Positions 1-7,236 of a stretch of DNA of 16,815 nucleotides are shown one piece after another (position 1 is the first letter of the stretch; each line of letters begins with the position of its first letter). A model generated the notes under the pieces. The model saw nothing but the letters and a program-made list of their open reading frames with translations. It was not told the origin of the DNA and ran no database searches. The stretch is from an uncultured Oscillospiraceae bacterium (GTDB lineage: Bacteria > Bacillota > Clostridia > Oscillospirales > Oscillospiraceae): assembly GCA_934661715.1 (NCBI GenBank), contig CAKUJL010000008.1, positions 1 to 16,815 on the forward strand. The letters run 5' to 3'. A program made the position numbers and the translations under genes.

Positions 1-1138
1 TATAGTCCTTCGGGGTCAGGCAGCTTGCCGTGACGCACTCAGTAAGGCCGTAGCCCTGCCGGATCTGGACAGAGGCGTTGTGCGCCTTGAGGAAGTCGTC
101 GACCTTCTTTTTCAGCTCGATGGACAGGCTGTCGCCGCCGCAGAACACGCCCTTCAGGCAGCTTAAGTCCGCGTTCTCCAGCTTATCGGCCCGCAGCAGC
201 GCCTCAAAGAGCGTCGGCACGCCGGGGATGATGTTGGGCTGCTTTTTAATTAAGAGATCCGCGTACGTCGCGACGTTGAACTTCGGAACGAGGATGCAGC
301 ACGCGCCGCCGATTAACGCCGTGTGGATGCCGATGCCGAGACCGAAGCCGTGGAACACGGGCATGACCGAGAGCATCTTGAGCCCGTTGATGGGCGCAAA
401 GCCGGAGGCCGCAATGGTCTGAAGACCCAGCGCGTTAAAGTTCATGTTGGAAAGCAGGATGCCCTTCGTCGTGCCGGTCGTGCCGCCGGAATAGAGAATG
501 GACGCGCCTTCTTCGGGCTTCTGCGGATTTTTCGGCAGGAAGGCATTGAGTTTTTTACCCTTGCGGAGGAAATCCTTCCACCAGATGTAATTGCCCTTGC
601 GGTCGGGGTGCGGATATTTGCGGCCGGCGGTCAGCGCGTAGCCGACAGCCAGGTGCGGGAAGAGTTCGTCTTCGATCTTCGCGATGATGAGCTTCGTGTC
701 GGGGTCATCGAGCTCGGGCATGATGGGCGCAATTTTGCCGTAGAACTGGTCGAGCGTCAGAATCGCTTTGGACTTCGAGAAGTTCAGGTAGAACTTGATT
801 TCGCCCGCCGCGGACAGGGGGTGGATCATGTTGGACACTGCGCCGATGCGGTTGAGGGCGTAGAAGCTGTCGACAGCCTGCGGGCAGTTGGGCATGCAGA
901 TCGTGACGCGGTCGCCCTTCTGGATGCCGAGGGCCATGTAGGCCTTCGCCGCGGCGTCGATCTTCTGCATGAACTCGGCGTAGGTCGTCTTTTTGCCCAT
1001 GAACTCGTAGGCGTAGTTCTTGGGGTATTTGTCGGCCGCGTCCTTGACCATTTCATAGATGGTCTTCTGCGGATACTTTAAGTGGTGCGGCGTGTCGCCG
1101 TAGTATTTGAGCCAGGGAGAGGAAGAGGAAATGCTCAT
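1..1138 (-). CDS. Long-chain acyl-CoA synthetase (AMP-forming), 3' part outside window
   Basis: Class I adenylate-forming enzyme that would activate a carboxylic (probably fatty) acid to acyl-AMP and then acyl-CoA in the cytoplasm. Reading the minus strand gives 379 codons without a stop, running off the left edge. Seen directly: the P-loop SGGTTGTTKG (about residues 217-226), the A5-type motif YGLTE (363-367), and a typical N-terminal stretch (YAEF, GDRV, PNCPQ). The C-terminal hinge and the small domain with the catalytic lysine lie beyond position 1. I chose the ATG at 1138 because AAGG lies about 12 bases upstream; the in-frame ATG at 1150 directly abuts that AGG and would have no usable spacing. 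It follows the DUF362 gene on the same strand but has its own promoter. The exact substrate cannot be told; a medium-chain or aryl acid is possible. Confidence 0.93.
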   Translation of the reverse strand, partial: MSISSSSPWLKYYGDTPHHLKYPQKTIYEMVKDAADKYPKNYAYEFMGKKTTYAEFMQKIDAAAKAYMALGIQKGDRVTICMPNCPQAVDSFYALNRIGAVSNMIHPLSAAGEIKFYLNFSKSKAILTLDQFYGKIAPIMPELDDPDTKLIIAKIEDELFPHLAVGYALTAGRKYPHPDRKGNYIWWKDFLRKGKKLNAFLPKNPQKPEEGASILYSGGTTGTTKGILLSNMNFNALGLQTIAASGFAPINGLKMLSVMPVFHGFGLGIGIHTALIGGACCILVPKFNVATYADLLIKKQPNIIPGVPTLFEALLRADKLENADLSCLKGVFCGGDSLSIELKKKVDDFLKAHNASVQIRQGYGLTECVTASCLTPKDY

Positions 1139-1213
1139 AAATTGGTTCATCCTTTCGTTTGTTATCACACCTGCATAGCGGCGGAACCTGTCTTCCGATG
1201 CATATGCGCGTCA

Positions 1214-1242
1214 ATTATACAGGAATTGCCGAAAAAACGCAA
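1214..1242 (-). promoter_or_regulatory. Sigma-A promoter of the acyl-CoA synthetase gene
   Basis: On the minus strand a perfect TATAAT (+ strand 1214-1219) stands 17 bp downstream of TTGCGT (1237-1242, three of six consensus bases). Transcription would start near 1207, giving a leader of about 70 bases before the start at 1138. The weak -35 suggests moderate activity or activation. Confidence 0.6.
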
Positions 1243-1271
1243 CCGCTTTCCGGAAATTTGAACCTGCGTTT
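1235..1271 (-). terminator. Possible terminator of the DUF362 gene
   Basis: Read on the minus strand after the stop at 1277, AAACGCA and TGCGTTT (1265-1271 and 1235-1241) can pair, enclosing the palindrome TTTCCGGAAA, and a run of T follows. The 7-bp stem with a large inner loop is weak. It overlaps the -35 box of the next promoter, so the two could interfere. Confidence 0.3.
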
Positions 1272-1276
1272 ATGCG

Positions 1277-2428
1277 TTATTTGTTGAGAAGGCGTGCAAT
1301 TGCGGGCCGGTGAACGCCCATCGCACCCTTCGGGCAGAATTCCTGACAGCAGAAGCAGTGGATGCACGCCTTGCGGTCGATGGTGGGGAGCTTGTTTTCC
1401 ATCGTGATGGCCTTCGCCGGGCAGATCTTCGCGCACTTGCCGCAGCCGATGCATTCGTTTTTCTTCACCTTCGGACACGGCGTGAAGGCGCGGAACATGA
1501 CGGTGTCGACGATCCTGCCGAAAAAGCCCGTGCCGGCCTTGTGGAAAAAGACGCTCGACTGCGCAGGCATGGTCTTGAAATCGGGAATGAGGAACGGCGC
1601 GGCGTCTCCGGCAATCTCCAGATCCTCCGCCGTCTCCGGGATGAGACCGCGGACCTTCGCCGCCTGAAGCGTGGGAACGTCGTTTGTCTGAAGGCCGATG
1701 AGCTTCGCGGCCAGAAGGTCGAGCTTCGACGCCGACTCGGAAGCGAGAATGCAGCCGATCTTTCGCGCCGAGCCCTGCGTGGGGCCGTTGCCCTCCATGC
1801 CCACGACGGCGTCGCAGATGCAGAGGCGCGGCTTAAAATACAGGCCGAGGTCGATCAGCATATTGGAAAAGTCCGAGATCTGCGGGTATTTATAGTGGTA
1901 TTCCGGCTTCATCGTGCCGGGGATGACGCCGAAGTAGTTTTTGACGGCGTTGGTCAGACCCATCATGCCGTGCGTCTTGAGCTTGCAGAAGTCGATGATG
2001 GCGTCGGCGCGGTCAAGATACGCGGTGTAGGTGAACTCTTTCGCGCACACGCCCTCCGCGTAGCTTGCGTCCTTCTGCGAAAAGTCCTGATTGAGCTCTG
2101 CGCCCACGGCCTCGCAGTCGTGCATGCCGCTCAGGTCGTACACGTGGTTCACGTGCGAGGACGTGTAGAGTCCGCCGGGGCTGTCTCCCAGCACGACGTG
2201 CGCCCCGCGGGAGACGAGCATCTTCGTCAGCTCGCACAGAAGCGCCGGGTGCGTGGTCGCGGCCTGCTCGGGCTTCATGGCCGAGACGAGATTGACCTTG
2301 ATGACGACGCACATGCCTTCTTTCACCCAGTCGAGCCCGCCGAACGGGGCCAGCGCCTTCGTAAGCGCGAGTCTGCATTCCTCCGCGTCATAGCTGCCGC
2401 ACGGAACGATCGAAACGTCAACGGCCAT
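1277..2428 (-). CDS. DUF362 protein with C-terminal 2[4Fe-4S] ferredoxin domain
   Basis: 383-residue cytoplasmic protein. Residues about 40-280 fit the DUF362 family (VVIKVNLV near 42-48, GDSPGG 81-86, KLKTHGMMGLTNAVKNYFG near 149-167), whose biochemical role is not settled. Residues 326-336 (C-x2-C-x2-C-x3-C) and 355-365 (the same pattern with an extra Cys at 360) are two bacterial ferredoxin cluster motifs, each followed by Pro, so the protein probably carries or donates electrons. The length is usual for DUF362-ferredoxin fusions. The start at 2428 is set by GGAGG seven bases upstream. It is a single gene with its own near-consensus promoter; the acyl-CoA synthetase follows 138 bases later. 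Family assignment is firm, function is not. Confidence 0.92.
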   Translation of the reverse strand: MAVDVSIVPCGSYDAEECRLALTKALAPFGGLDWVKEGMCVVIKVNLVSAMKPEQAATTHPALLCELTKMLVSRGAHVVLGDSPGGLYTSSHVNHVYDLSGMHDCEAVGAELNQDFSQKDASYAEGVCAKEFTYTAYLDRADAIIDFCKLKTHGMMGLTNAVKNYFGVIPGTMKPEYHYKYPQISDFSNMLIDLGLYFKPRLCICDAVVGMEGNGPTQGSARKIGCILASESASKLDLLAAKLIGLQTNDVPTLQAAKVRGLIPETAEDLEIAGDAAPFLIPDFKTMPAQSSVFFHKAGTGFFGRIVDTVMFRAFTPCPKVKKNECIGCGKCAKICPAKAITMENKLPTIDRKACIHCFCCQEFCPKGAMGVHRPAIARLLNK

Positions 2429-2466
2429 AAAATATCCTCCAGTCGCAATAATAAACCATTCTACAT

Positions 2467-2495
2467 ACTATAACACATGCCCTCCGGAAATTCAA
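2467..2495 (-). promoter_or_regulatory. Promoter of the DUF362 gene
   Basis: On the minus strand TTGAAT (+ strand 2490-2495) and TATAGT (2467-2472) are separated by exactly 17 bp, placing the start of transcription near 2460, about 30 bases before the ATG. A tandem repeat lies immediately upstream of its -35 box. Confidence 0.65.
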
Positions 2496-2521
2496 ACCAA
2501 ATGGTGCGACCAAATGGTGCG
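2496..2521 (+). repeat. Tandem 13-bp direct repeat, candidate regulator site
   Basis: ACCAAATGGTGCG occurs twice head to tail without a gap (2496-2508 and 2509-2521). Each copy holds the small dyad ACCA-AA-TGGT. The pair touches the -35 box of the DUF362 promoter and lies 13 bp upstream of the -35 box of the divergent LCP promoter, a position that suits an activator or repressor of either. Regulatory function is inference. Confidence 0.45.
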
Positions 2522-2534
2522 GCACATGAGGATA

Positions 2535-2563
2535 TTTACAAAACGGTAAAGATCTGTTATAAT
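2535..2563 (+). promoter_or_regulatory. Near-consensus promoter facing the LCP gene
   Basis: TTTACA (2535-2540), a 17-bp spacer and a perfect TATAAT (2558-2563), so 11 of 12 consensus bases. Transcription would begin near 2570, just before the 212-bp inverted repeat, which would then form most of a roughly 270-base leader of the LCP gene or a separate small RNA. Confidence 0.7.
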
Positions 2564-2578
2564 AAGATGTCATTTTAC

Positions 2579-2790
2579 AGCGTCAGCTGACAAGAGCACA
2601 CACGCTTGCGGGCCGGTCTGGAACGCCATATGCTGCGTTATCGTCCTTGACTTGCGTCAGCAAGCCTGCGTCCTCTGCCTTGCCTATGTCGCCCCAGACC
2701 GGCCGGCAAGTTCGTTTTTCACGGAGGATAACGACGCCAGCCGGTGTTTTGCCCCGCGAAAAACCGCGTGTGCTCTTGTCAACTGACGCT
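2579..2790. repeat. 212-bp nested inverted repeat (MITE-like element or structured leader RNA)
   Basis: The outer arms 2579-2601 and 2768-2790 are 23-base inverted repeats with one mismatch. Inside them, 2605-2621 and 2694-2710 are 17-base inverted repeats, again with one mismatch. Smaller hairpins are CTTGC/GCAAG (2651-2655 and 2660-2664) and CGGT-TTTT/AAAAACCG around 2742-2764. The whole can fold as one branched structure. No convincing target-site duplication flanks it and no transposase is present. The gene-free stretch 2429-2837 holds only this element and the promoters and repeat listed beside it. It could be a non-autonomous mobile repeat, or a regulatory leader or small RNA; the sequence alone does not decide. 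Confidence 0.7.
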
Positions 2791-2837
2791 ATGTATTTCG
2801 CAGAAAGCCATTGCTTTTTGAGAAAGGAGAATCCTGC

Positions 2838-4316
2838 ATGGATGACCACAGCGTTTCCAATCAGGACCGCGAGCTCGACGCGCTTCTGAGCGAGGTCAAG
2901 GGGCTTCTGGGAGAGGAACAGACCGGCACGCCGTCTGACGCGCCCGATGGTGCGCCGGAAGGCTTCGACGCGCCGCAGCAGACGGACGAGCCCTCCGCGC
3001 CCATGACGGCGGACGATGTCAGCATCGACTTTGAAAAGTTCTATGACGACGCCGCGGGCTTTCCCGACGAGGGCATCTACACCCCGCCGACGGCCTATGA
3101 GCAGTCGAAAAGCGCCTACCAGGTGGCGCGCCGCGCGGAAAACGACCGTGTGCGCGAGGCCCAGCGGCAAAAGCGTGACCGGCAGCGGCAGGCGCGGGAC
3201 AAGGAAGAAGAGCGTGTGATGCGAAAGCTCGAAAGCCGGAACAAAAAGACCGCCGAAAAGGTCAAAAATCCCCCGAAATCAGACGAGGAATACGCCAAAT
3301 GGCTCTATGAGCAGGGCGTGGAGCCCGAGACCGAGGAGCACCGCGAATTCATGCGCCAGCGAGAGCTCGAGCAGCAGGAAAGCCCCAAAGTCCCGAAGAA
3401 AAAACGAGGCGGAGGCTTCCTGAAGGCCGTTCTTGCAATCGTTCTGGTGCTGGCGATCGTCCTTTCCGGCGTGCATTTCCTGCTTGCCAGGCAGCCGGAG
3501 GCAGAGTCCGGACTTGGGGCCCGGAAGGCGGGCTGCGCGACGATTCTGATCGCGGGCACCGACGAGGGCGGCTACCGGACGGACACGATGATGCTCTTTT
3601 CCGTCAATCGCGCGACGGGGACGATGAGCCTTGTCTCCATTCCGCGCGATACGCTCATTTACTGCGCGTACTCCGTGCCGAAGATCAACTCGGCCTACGG
3701 CTGGGCCTCCGGCGGGGACGAAGGAATGCAGGAGCTGTTAAAGCGCGTGGAAGAGATCATCGGCTTCGCGCCCGACGGCTACGTGCTGGTCGATCTTTCG
3801 TGCTTTGAGCAGCTCGTCGACACGATGGGAGGCGTCACGTTTGACGTTCCCGTGGACATGCACTACAGTGACCCCAGTCAGGGCCTTACGATCGATATTT
3901 CCGCCGGCGAACAGCACTTAAACGGCGAACAGGCCATGCAGGTCGTGCGCTTCCGCTCGGGCTACGCGATGCAGGATCTGGGACGCGTCGAGACGCAGCG
4001 GGCGTTTTTGTCCGCGGCCATCCACCAGTGGACGGGCTTCAAGGGCCTTCTTCATCTGCCGTCGGCGCTCAAGCTGATTTTGGACGCGTCGCAGACGAAC
4101 CTCTCGGCAAGAGAGCTTGTCTGGCTGTGTGAAAGCGCCCTTCTTTGCAGCCGCGGCGAAATACAGACCCGGACGCTTCCGGGCGCGGCCAGTTACATTG
4201 CGGGCGGGTCTTACTATGTGCTCGACGCCGCGGGCGTGTGCGAGACGGTCAACGCCTGCTGCAATCCCTATGAACAGGCCGTCGCGGTCTCGAATCTTTA
4301 TATCCGTGTGGGGTAA
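2838..4316 (+). CDS. LytR-CpsA-Psr (LCP) family cell-wall glycopolymer ligase
   Basis: 492-residue type II membrane protein. LCP enzymes transfer undecaprenyl-phosphate-linked glycopolymers (teichoic acid, capsule) to peptidoglycan outside the membrane. Seen: a long cytoplasmic N-terminus (1-192), acidic and proline-rich to about 90, then highly charged and probably coiled coil (95-180); a basic stop (PKKKRGGG) and one membrane helix (194-216); then the LCP domain (about 233-398) with YRTDTMM (246-252), SIPRDT (267-272), KINSAYG (282-288), and the distal R371FR...DLGRVETQR (379-388) with its arginines. The 190-residue cytoplasmic part is unusually long. The start at 2838 follows AAAGGAG by eight bases; an upstream in-frame TTG (2811) lacks such a site. 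The PrdX-like gene begins three bases after the stop, so the two are probably co-transcribed. Confidence 0.93.
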   Translation: MDDHSVSNQDRELDALLSEVKGLLGEEQTGTPSDAPDGAPEGFDAPQQTDEPSAPMTADDVSIDFEKFYDDAAGFPDEGIYTPPTAYEQSKSAYQVARRAENDRVREAQRQKRDRQRQARDKEEERVMRKLESRNKKTAEKVKNPPKSDEEYAKWLYEQGVEPETEEHREFMRQRELEQQESPKVPKKKRGGGFLKAVLAIVLVLAIVLSGVHFLLARQPEAESGLGARKAGCATILIAGTDEGGYRTDTMMLFSVNRATGTMSLVSIPRDTLIYCAYSVPKINSAYGWASGGDEGMQELLKRVEEIIGFAPDGYVLVDLSCFEQLVDTMGGVTFDVPVDMHYSDPSQGLTIDISAGEQHLNGEQAMQVVRFRSGYAMQDLGRVETQRAFLSAAIHQWTGFKGLLHLPSALKLILDASQTNLSARELVWLCESALLCSRGEIQTRTLPGAASYIAGGSYYVLDAAGVCETVNACCNPYEQAVAVSNLYIRVG

Positions 4317-4319
4317 ATT

Positions 4320-4877
4320 ATGAAAAACGTATTGTATGCCGGAAGGCCCGACGACTGCGCGGCGCGTCTTCCGAAGGAAACTGCCTGCTATGACCTGCTC
4401 GATTCGCTTGGCATTTCGTACACCAGAGTCGACCACGACTTTGCCGACACGATCGAAGCGTGCGAGGCGGTGGAGAAAATTCTGGGCGAGAAGATCTGCA
4501 AGAACCTGTTTCTCTGCAACCGGCAGAAGACGAATTTCTATCTTCTCATGATGCCGGGCGAGAAGGTCTTCAAGACGAAGGACTTATCGAAGCAGCTCGG
4601 CGTGGCGCGGCTGTCGTTTGCTTCGCCGGAGGATATGCTGAAATACCTCAACATCACGCCGGGCTCTGTGAGCGTGCTGGGCCTCATGAACGACACGGAA
4701 AACGCCGTGCAGCTCGTCATTGACAAGCCTGTTCTCGAAGACGAGCGCTTCGGCTGCCACCCGGTCATCAACTCCTCGACGCTTGCCATCGCGACAAAGG
4801 ATCTGACGGAAAAGATCCTCCCCGCCGTCCACCACGAGGCGATCATCGTAGACCTCCCCGAAGCGCAGGAGGAATAA
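4320..4877 (+). CDS. YbaK/ProX-type aminoacyl-tRNA deacylase (PrdX-like)
   Basis: 185-residue cytoplasmic protein matching the single-domain prolyl-tRNA editing family, which hydrolyses mischarged tRNA (typically Ala-tRNA-Pro). Seen: substrate-pocket lysine in KNLFLCNRQKTNFYLLMMPG (61-80), FKTKDLSKQLG (84-94), the GSVSVLGLMND core (115-125) and GCHPVINSSTLAI (145-157) with His147. Length fits the stand-alone family. The start lies three bases after the LCP stop and has only a poor ribosome site (GTGGGG), so translation is probably coupled to the LCP gene. The pairing of a wall enzyme with an editing protein has no evident functional logic. Which mischarged tRNA it clears is inferred from the family, not seen. 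Confidence 0.9.
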   Translation: MKNVLYAGRPDDCAARLPKETACYDLLDSLGISYTRVDHDFADTIEACEAVEKILGEKICKNLFLCNRQKTNFYLLMMPGEKVFKTKDLSKQLGVARLSFASPEDMLKYLNITPGSVSVLGLMNDTENAVQLVIDKPVLEDERFGCHPVINSSTLAIATKDLTEKILPAVHHEAIIVDLPEAQEE

Positions 4878-4881
4878 ACAA

Positions 4882-4911
4882 AGCTCGGATGCGGTAAGCG
4901 TCCGGGCTTTT
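4882..4911 (+). terminator. Rho-independent terminator after the LCP-PrdX operon
   Basis: Arms 4882-4892 and 4898-4908 form an 11-bp stem (two G-U pairs) with loop GGTAA, running into TTTT. It begins five bases after the stop codon. Confidence 0.8.
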
Positions 4912-4923
4912 CTGCGCAATTTT

Positions 4924-4953
4924 TGTTATTGCTTTTGCGGTTCCTACGACTAT
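4924..4953 (+). promoter_or_regulatory. Candidate ECF-type promoter of the sigma/anti-sigma operon
   Basis: TGTTATT (4924-4930), 16 bp, then CGACTAT (4947-4953). This resembles the TGTAAC-N16-CGTCTA form often found before autoregulated ECF sigma genes of Firmicutes (established pattern), with mismatches in both boxes. No good sigma-A promoter was found in this gap. Autoregulation is inference. Confidence 0.45.
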
Positions 4954-4958
4954 AGGGG

Positions 4959-4970
4959 TGTCAGCTGACA
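4959..4970. promoter_or_regulatory. 12-bp perfect palindrome at the predicted transcription start
   Basis: TGTCAGCTGACA is its own reverse complement. It lies where transcription from the ECF-type promoter should start. GTCAGCTGACAA (4960-4971) is also found exactly at 2582-2593, inside the left arm of the 212-bp inverted repeat. It may be an operator or the remnant end of such an element. Confidence 0.4.
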
Positions 4971-4990
4971 AATCAACATGGGAGGAAGCT

Positions 4991-5533
4991 ATGGACGAAC
5001 AGGAGATGTTATCCCGCCTGCGCCGGGGAGACGAACAGGCGCTGACGGCGGCAATTGCGCAATACAGCGCGTATGTCATCACCGTCATCCACAACAAAAG
5101 CCGCGGATTGCTGCGTCCGGAGGATGAGGACGAGCTGGCCTCGAACGTTTTTTTCACGCTCTGGCAGTCCTGCCGCACCATCCGGGCAGGGCATTTGCGC
5201 TCGTGGCTCGGCGGTGTGGCGCGGAACAAAACGGTCGACCGGCTGCGCAAGAGCAGGCTCGATGTGCCGCTCGACGAGACGCTGGGCGCGGAAGAGGACA
5301 TTCTGCTGGAGGAAACGGCAAGACGCGAACGGGCGGAACTGCTTCGCCGCGCGGTCGGCAGACTCTCCAAAACGGACCGCGAAATCATCGGGCGCTATTA
5401 TGACCTCTGCCAGAGTACGCCGGAAATTGCCGCAGCAATGGACATGACGGCTGCGGCGGTGCGGATGCGGCTGATGCGAAGCCGGGAAGCCATCCGAAAA
5501 GAACTGAATCGGGGAGGGTTTGTATATGAATAG
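4991..5533 (+). CDS. ECF-like sigma-70 family RNA polymerase sigma factor
   Basis: 180-residue cytoplasmic regulator of usual ECF length. Region 2 lies at about 12-88 (DEDELASNVFFTLWQS at 45-60, then HLRSWLGGVARNKTVDRLRK at 68-87, the -10 recognition part). Region 4 lies at about 112-172 (LSKTDREIIGRYYD at 125-138, then the helix-turn-helix STPEIAAAMDMTAAAVRMRLMR, 142-163). The start at 4991 has GGGAGG five bases upstream. Its end overlaps the next gene by eight bases, so the pair is translationally coupled. It probably directs its own promoter upstream. The inducing signal is unknown; the adjoining lipoprotein genes are possible but unproven targets. Confidence 0.92.
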   Translation: MDEQEMLSRLRRGDEQALTAAIAQYSAYVITVIHNKSRGLLRPEDEDELASNVFFTLWQSCRTIRAGHLRSWLGGVARNKTVDRLRKSRLDVPLDETLGAEEDILLEETARRERAELLRRAVGRLSKTDREIIGRYYDLCQSTPEIAAAMDMTAAAVRMRLMRSREAIRKELNRGGFVYE

Positions 5534-7187
5534 GATCGATCAATTGCTTGACTGCATGGCTCTGCCGGAGCTTCCGGTGGGTGAGCTTGCGCCGGAACGG
5601 ATTTCCGGCATTACGGAAAGAACGCTCGAGCTGGTGCACACGAAGACAAAAACGCGTGCGCCGCGCCGCACATTGCGCGGGGTGTTTGCTGCGGCAGCTG
5701 CGGCGGCAGTGCTCTGCACGAGTGCGTTTGCCGCGCAGAGGCTCGGCCTCGTTGACTTTACCGCCATTTTCGGCGCAAGGGGCGCAGAACTGGCCGAACA
5801 CACAAAAACGTATGAAGCGTACCCTGCCGCGCAGGAGGACACCGCACCGGCGCCAGCCGCGAAGGCCGGGGACTATCACATAACGCCGGTAAGCGCATAC
5901 GCGACAAAGACGCTTCTGTGTGTTACGGTCGACTGCTCCCGGACGGAGGAAAGCGTTCCGGCGTTTCAGAAATCCGGACTTCGTCTCGGGATTTCCGGAT
6001 TTGACGCAGTGCAGATGCTTTCTTTGGACGCAGAAGACCCGCGTTACGTGCTCTGTGCACCGCTGGATGAACCTTTTGATGCCGGAAAAGAGGTTGCAGT
6101 TTGTCTGACAGCCGGCGAAACGCAGACGGAGCTTCTGCGCGTGCCGGTAGAGGCGGCAGAGACGAGTGCGGAGACGAAATTCTCGTCCGGGACGCTGGCG
6201 CGGGCGGTCTGCACGCAGGTCTCTTTGTACGTGGAAGGAAAGTGCGATGCGGGAAGCGAACCGGCGAAAACCGGAACACTCGATTTTGCGGGCTTTTCCA
6301 TCGAACTCTATGACAGCGTGCAGGCGCAGCCGGAATGGGATTTGCAGGGGTATCTTGTAAGATGTGAGACGGAGGCGGACGGCACGTTCCGGCTGGAATG
6401 GGCGTTTACAAAGCAGACGCCTTTCAGCTTCCGGACGCTTCACTATGACGGACTGGACTACGAGCTGCCGGAGCTGACGCCGGAGGAGACGGCAGTGGAG
6501 CAAACCGCGCCGCGCTTCGGCACGGCTGCGCAGACGCAGGATTATACGTTTACACTGGAATCCGTAACGGCCGATGAGAACGCGGCGTGCGCGATCGTCC
6601 GGGTCGAGCCCAGAACGGAATATGGCGCGGCGCATATGGGACAGAACATGCCGCAGTGGTCGGCGGCCTTTGGCAATCGGACGGCGGGGACAGGCTCGTT
6701 CGGAAGCGCTCTGGTGGAAGCGGGAGAGGACGTCTGCCGGTATCTTCTCTGGTGCACGGGAAACGGAACGCCGTTTGCGGAAGGCGACGTTCTTAAAGCG
6801 CAGCTTCTGGACATTCTGGAGCCCGGCGACACGAGAGCGCACAGCTATGACCTCTTCTGCCAGACGCTTGGCCCGGTTTTGCAGGGGAATGCGCACGTGG
6901 AAGCAGGCGTGTACCGTGTAGCCCTGACACCGCTGACGTTCCGGCTGGAAGATACGCGCGGCGGAAGCGTGGACGGCAGAAGCTTCCCGGAGGTCTCGCT
7001 TTCCTTCCGCGACGGAACGGTGCAGATGCTTCAGCGGAACGAAGCTTTCGGCACACCCGGCCTTGTGCGGCTGCACGTGAGCGGCACGGAAGAAAAGCTC
7101 ATCTGGGAGGGACTTTTCACGGCGGCCATCGACCCCGCGGAGGTATTGGGCATCACAATAGACGGCGTTTTCTACGCGGCAGGATAA
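5526..7187 (+). CDS. Single-pass membrane anti-sigma-type protein
   Basis: 553-residue protein whose ATG lies inside the last codons of the sigma gene; GGGGAGG ends eight bases upstream and fits this ATG rather than the TTG at 5520. A short cytoplasmic part (1-51) ends in basic residues (PRRTLR), followed by one alanine-rich membrane helix (about 52-70) and a large extracytoplasmic region of some 480 residues rich in beta-type Thr/Glu/Ala segments. This is the architecture of the DUF4179-type anti-sigma partners coded after ECF genes in Clostridia; I infer this from order and topology and cannot confirm the family. No zinc-binding anti-sigma (ZAS) motif is visible in the N-terminus. It probably holds the sigma factor at the membrane until the outer domain senses a cue. 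Confidence 0.75.
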   Translation: MNRIDQLLDCMALPELPVGELAPERISGITERTLELVHTKTKTRAPRRTLRGVFAAAAAAAVLCTSAFAAQRLGLVDFTAIFGARGAELAEHTKTYEAYPAAQEDTAPAPAAKAGDYHITPVSAYATKTLLCVTVDCSRTEESVPAFQKSGLRLGISGFDAVQMLSLDAEDPRYVLCAPLDEPFDAGKEVAVCLTAGETQTELLRVPVEAAETSAETKFSSGTLARAVCTQVSLYVEGKCDAGSEPAKTGTLDFAGFSIELYDSVQAQPEWDLQGYLVRCETEADGTFRLEWAFTKQTPFSFRTLHYDGLDYELPELTPEETAVEQTAPRFGTAAQTQDYTFTLESVTADENAACAIVRVEPRTEYGAAHMGQNMPQWSAAFGNRTAGTGSFGSALVEAGEDVCRYLLWCTGNGTPFAEGDVLKAQLLDILEPGDTRAHSYDLFCQTLGPVLQGNAHVEAGVYRVALTPLTFRLEDTRGGSVDGRSFPEVSLSFRDGTVQMLQRNEAFGTPGLVRLHVSGTEEKLIWEGLFTAAIDPAEVLGITIDGVFYAAG

Positions 7188-7220
7188 CAAAAAAGCCCGG
7201 ACACGTGTGTCCGGGCTTTC
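7188..7220. terminator. Bidirectional terminator between convergent genes
   Basis: Arms 7194-7204 and 7207-7217 are perfectly complementary over 11 bases (AGCCCGGACAC; in practice a 10-bp stem and four-base loop). TTT follows on the plus strand and six T on the minus strand, so it ends the sigma operon and, more strongly, the lipoprotein operon. Confidence 0.88.
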
Positions 7221-7236
7221 GCATATCCTTATTCTC

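Noticed and set aside
1310..2473. Plus-strand frame of 387 codons opposite the DUF362 gene
   Set aside because: The minus-strand frame has two textbook 4Fe-4S motifs, a GGAGG site and a promoter; the plus frame is a shadow.
2429..2837. A metabolite riboswitch in the LCP leader
   Set aside because: The structure does not match any riboswitch core I know, and its near-perfect inverted arms look more like a palindromic element; no terminator or sequestering helix at the ribosome site was evident.
2583..3170. Minus-strand frame reading through the 212-bp inverted repeat into the LCP gene
   Set aside because: It is antisense to the LCP coding start, lacks a ribosome site and shows no domain.
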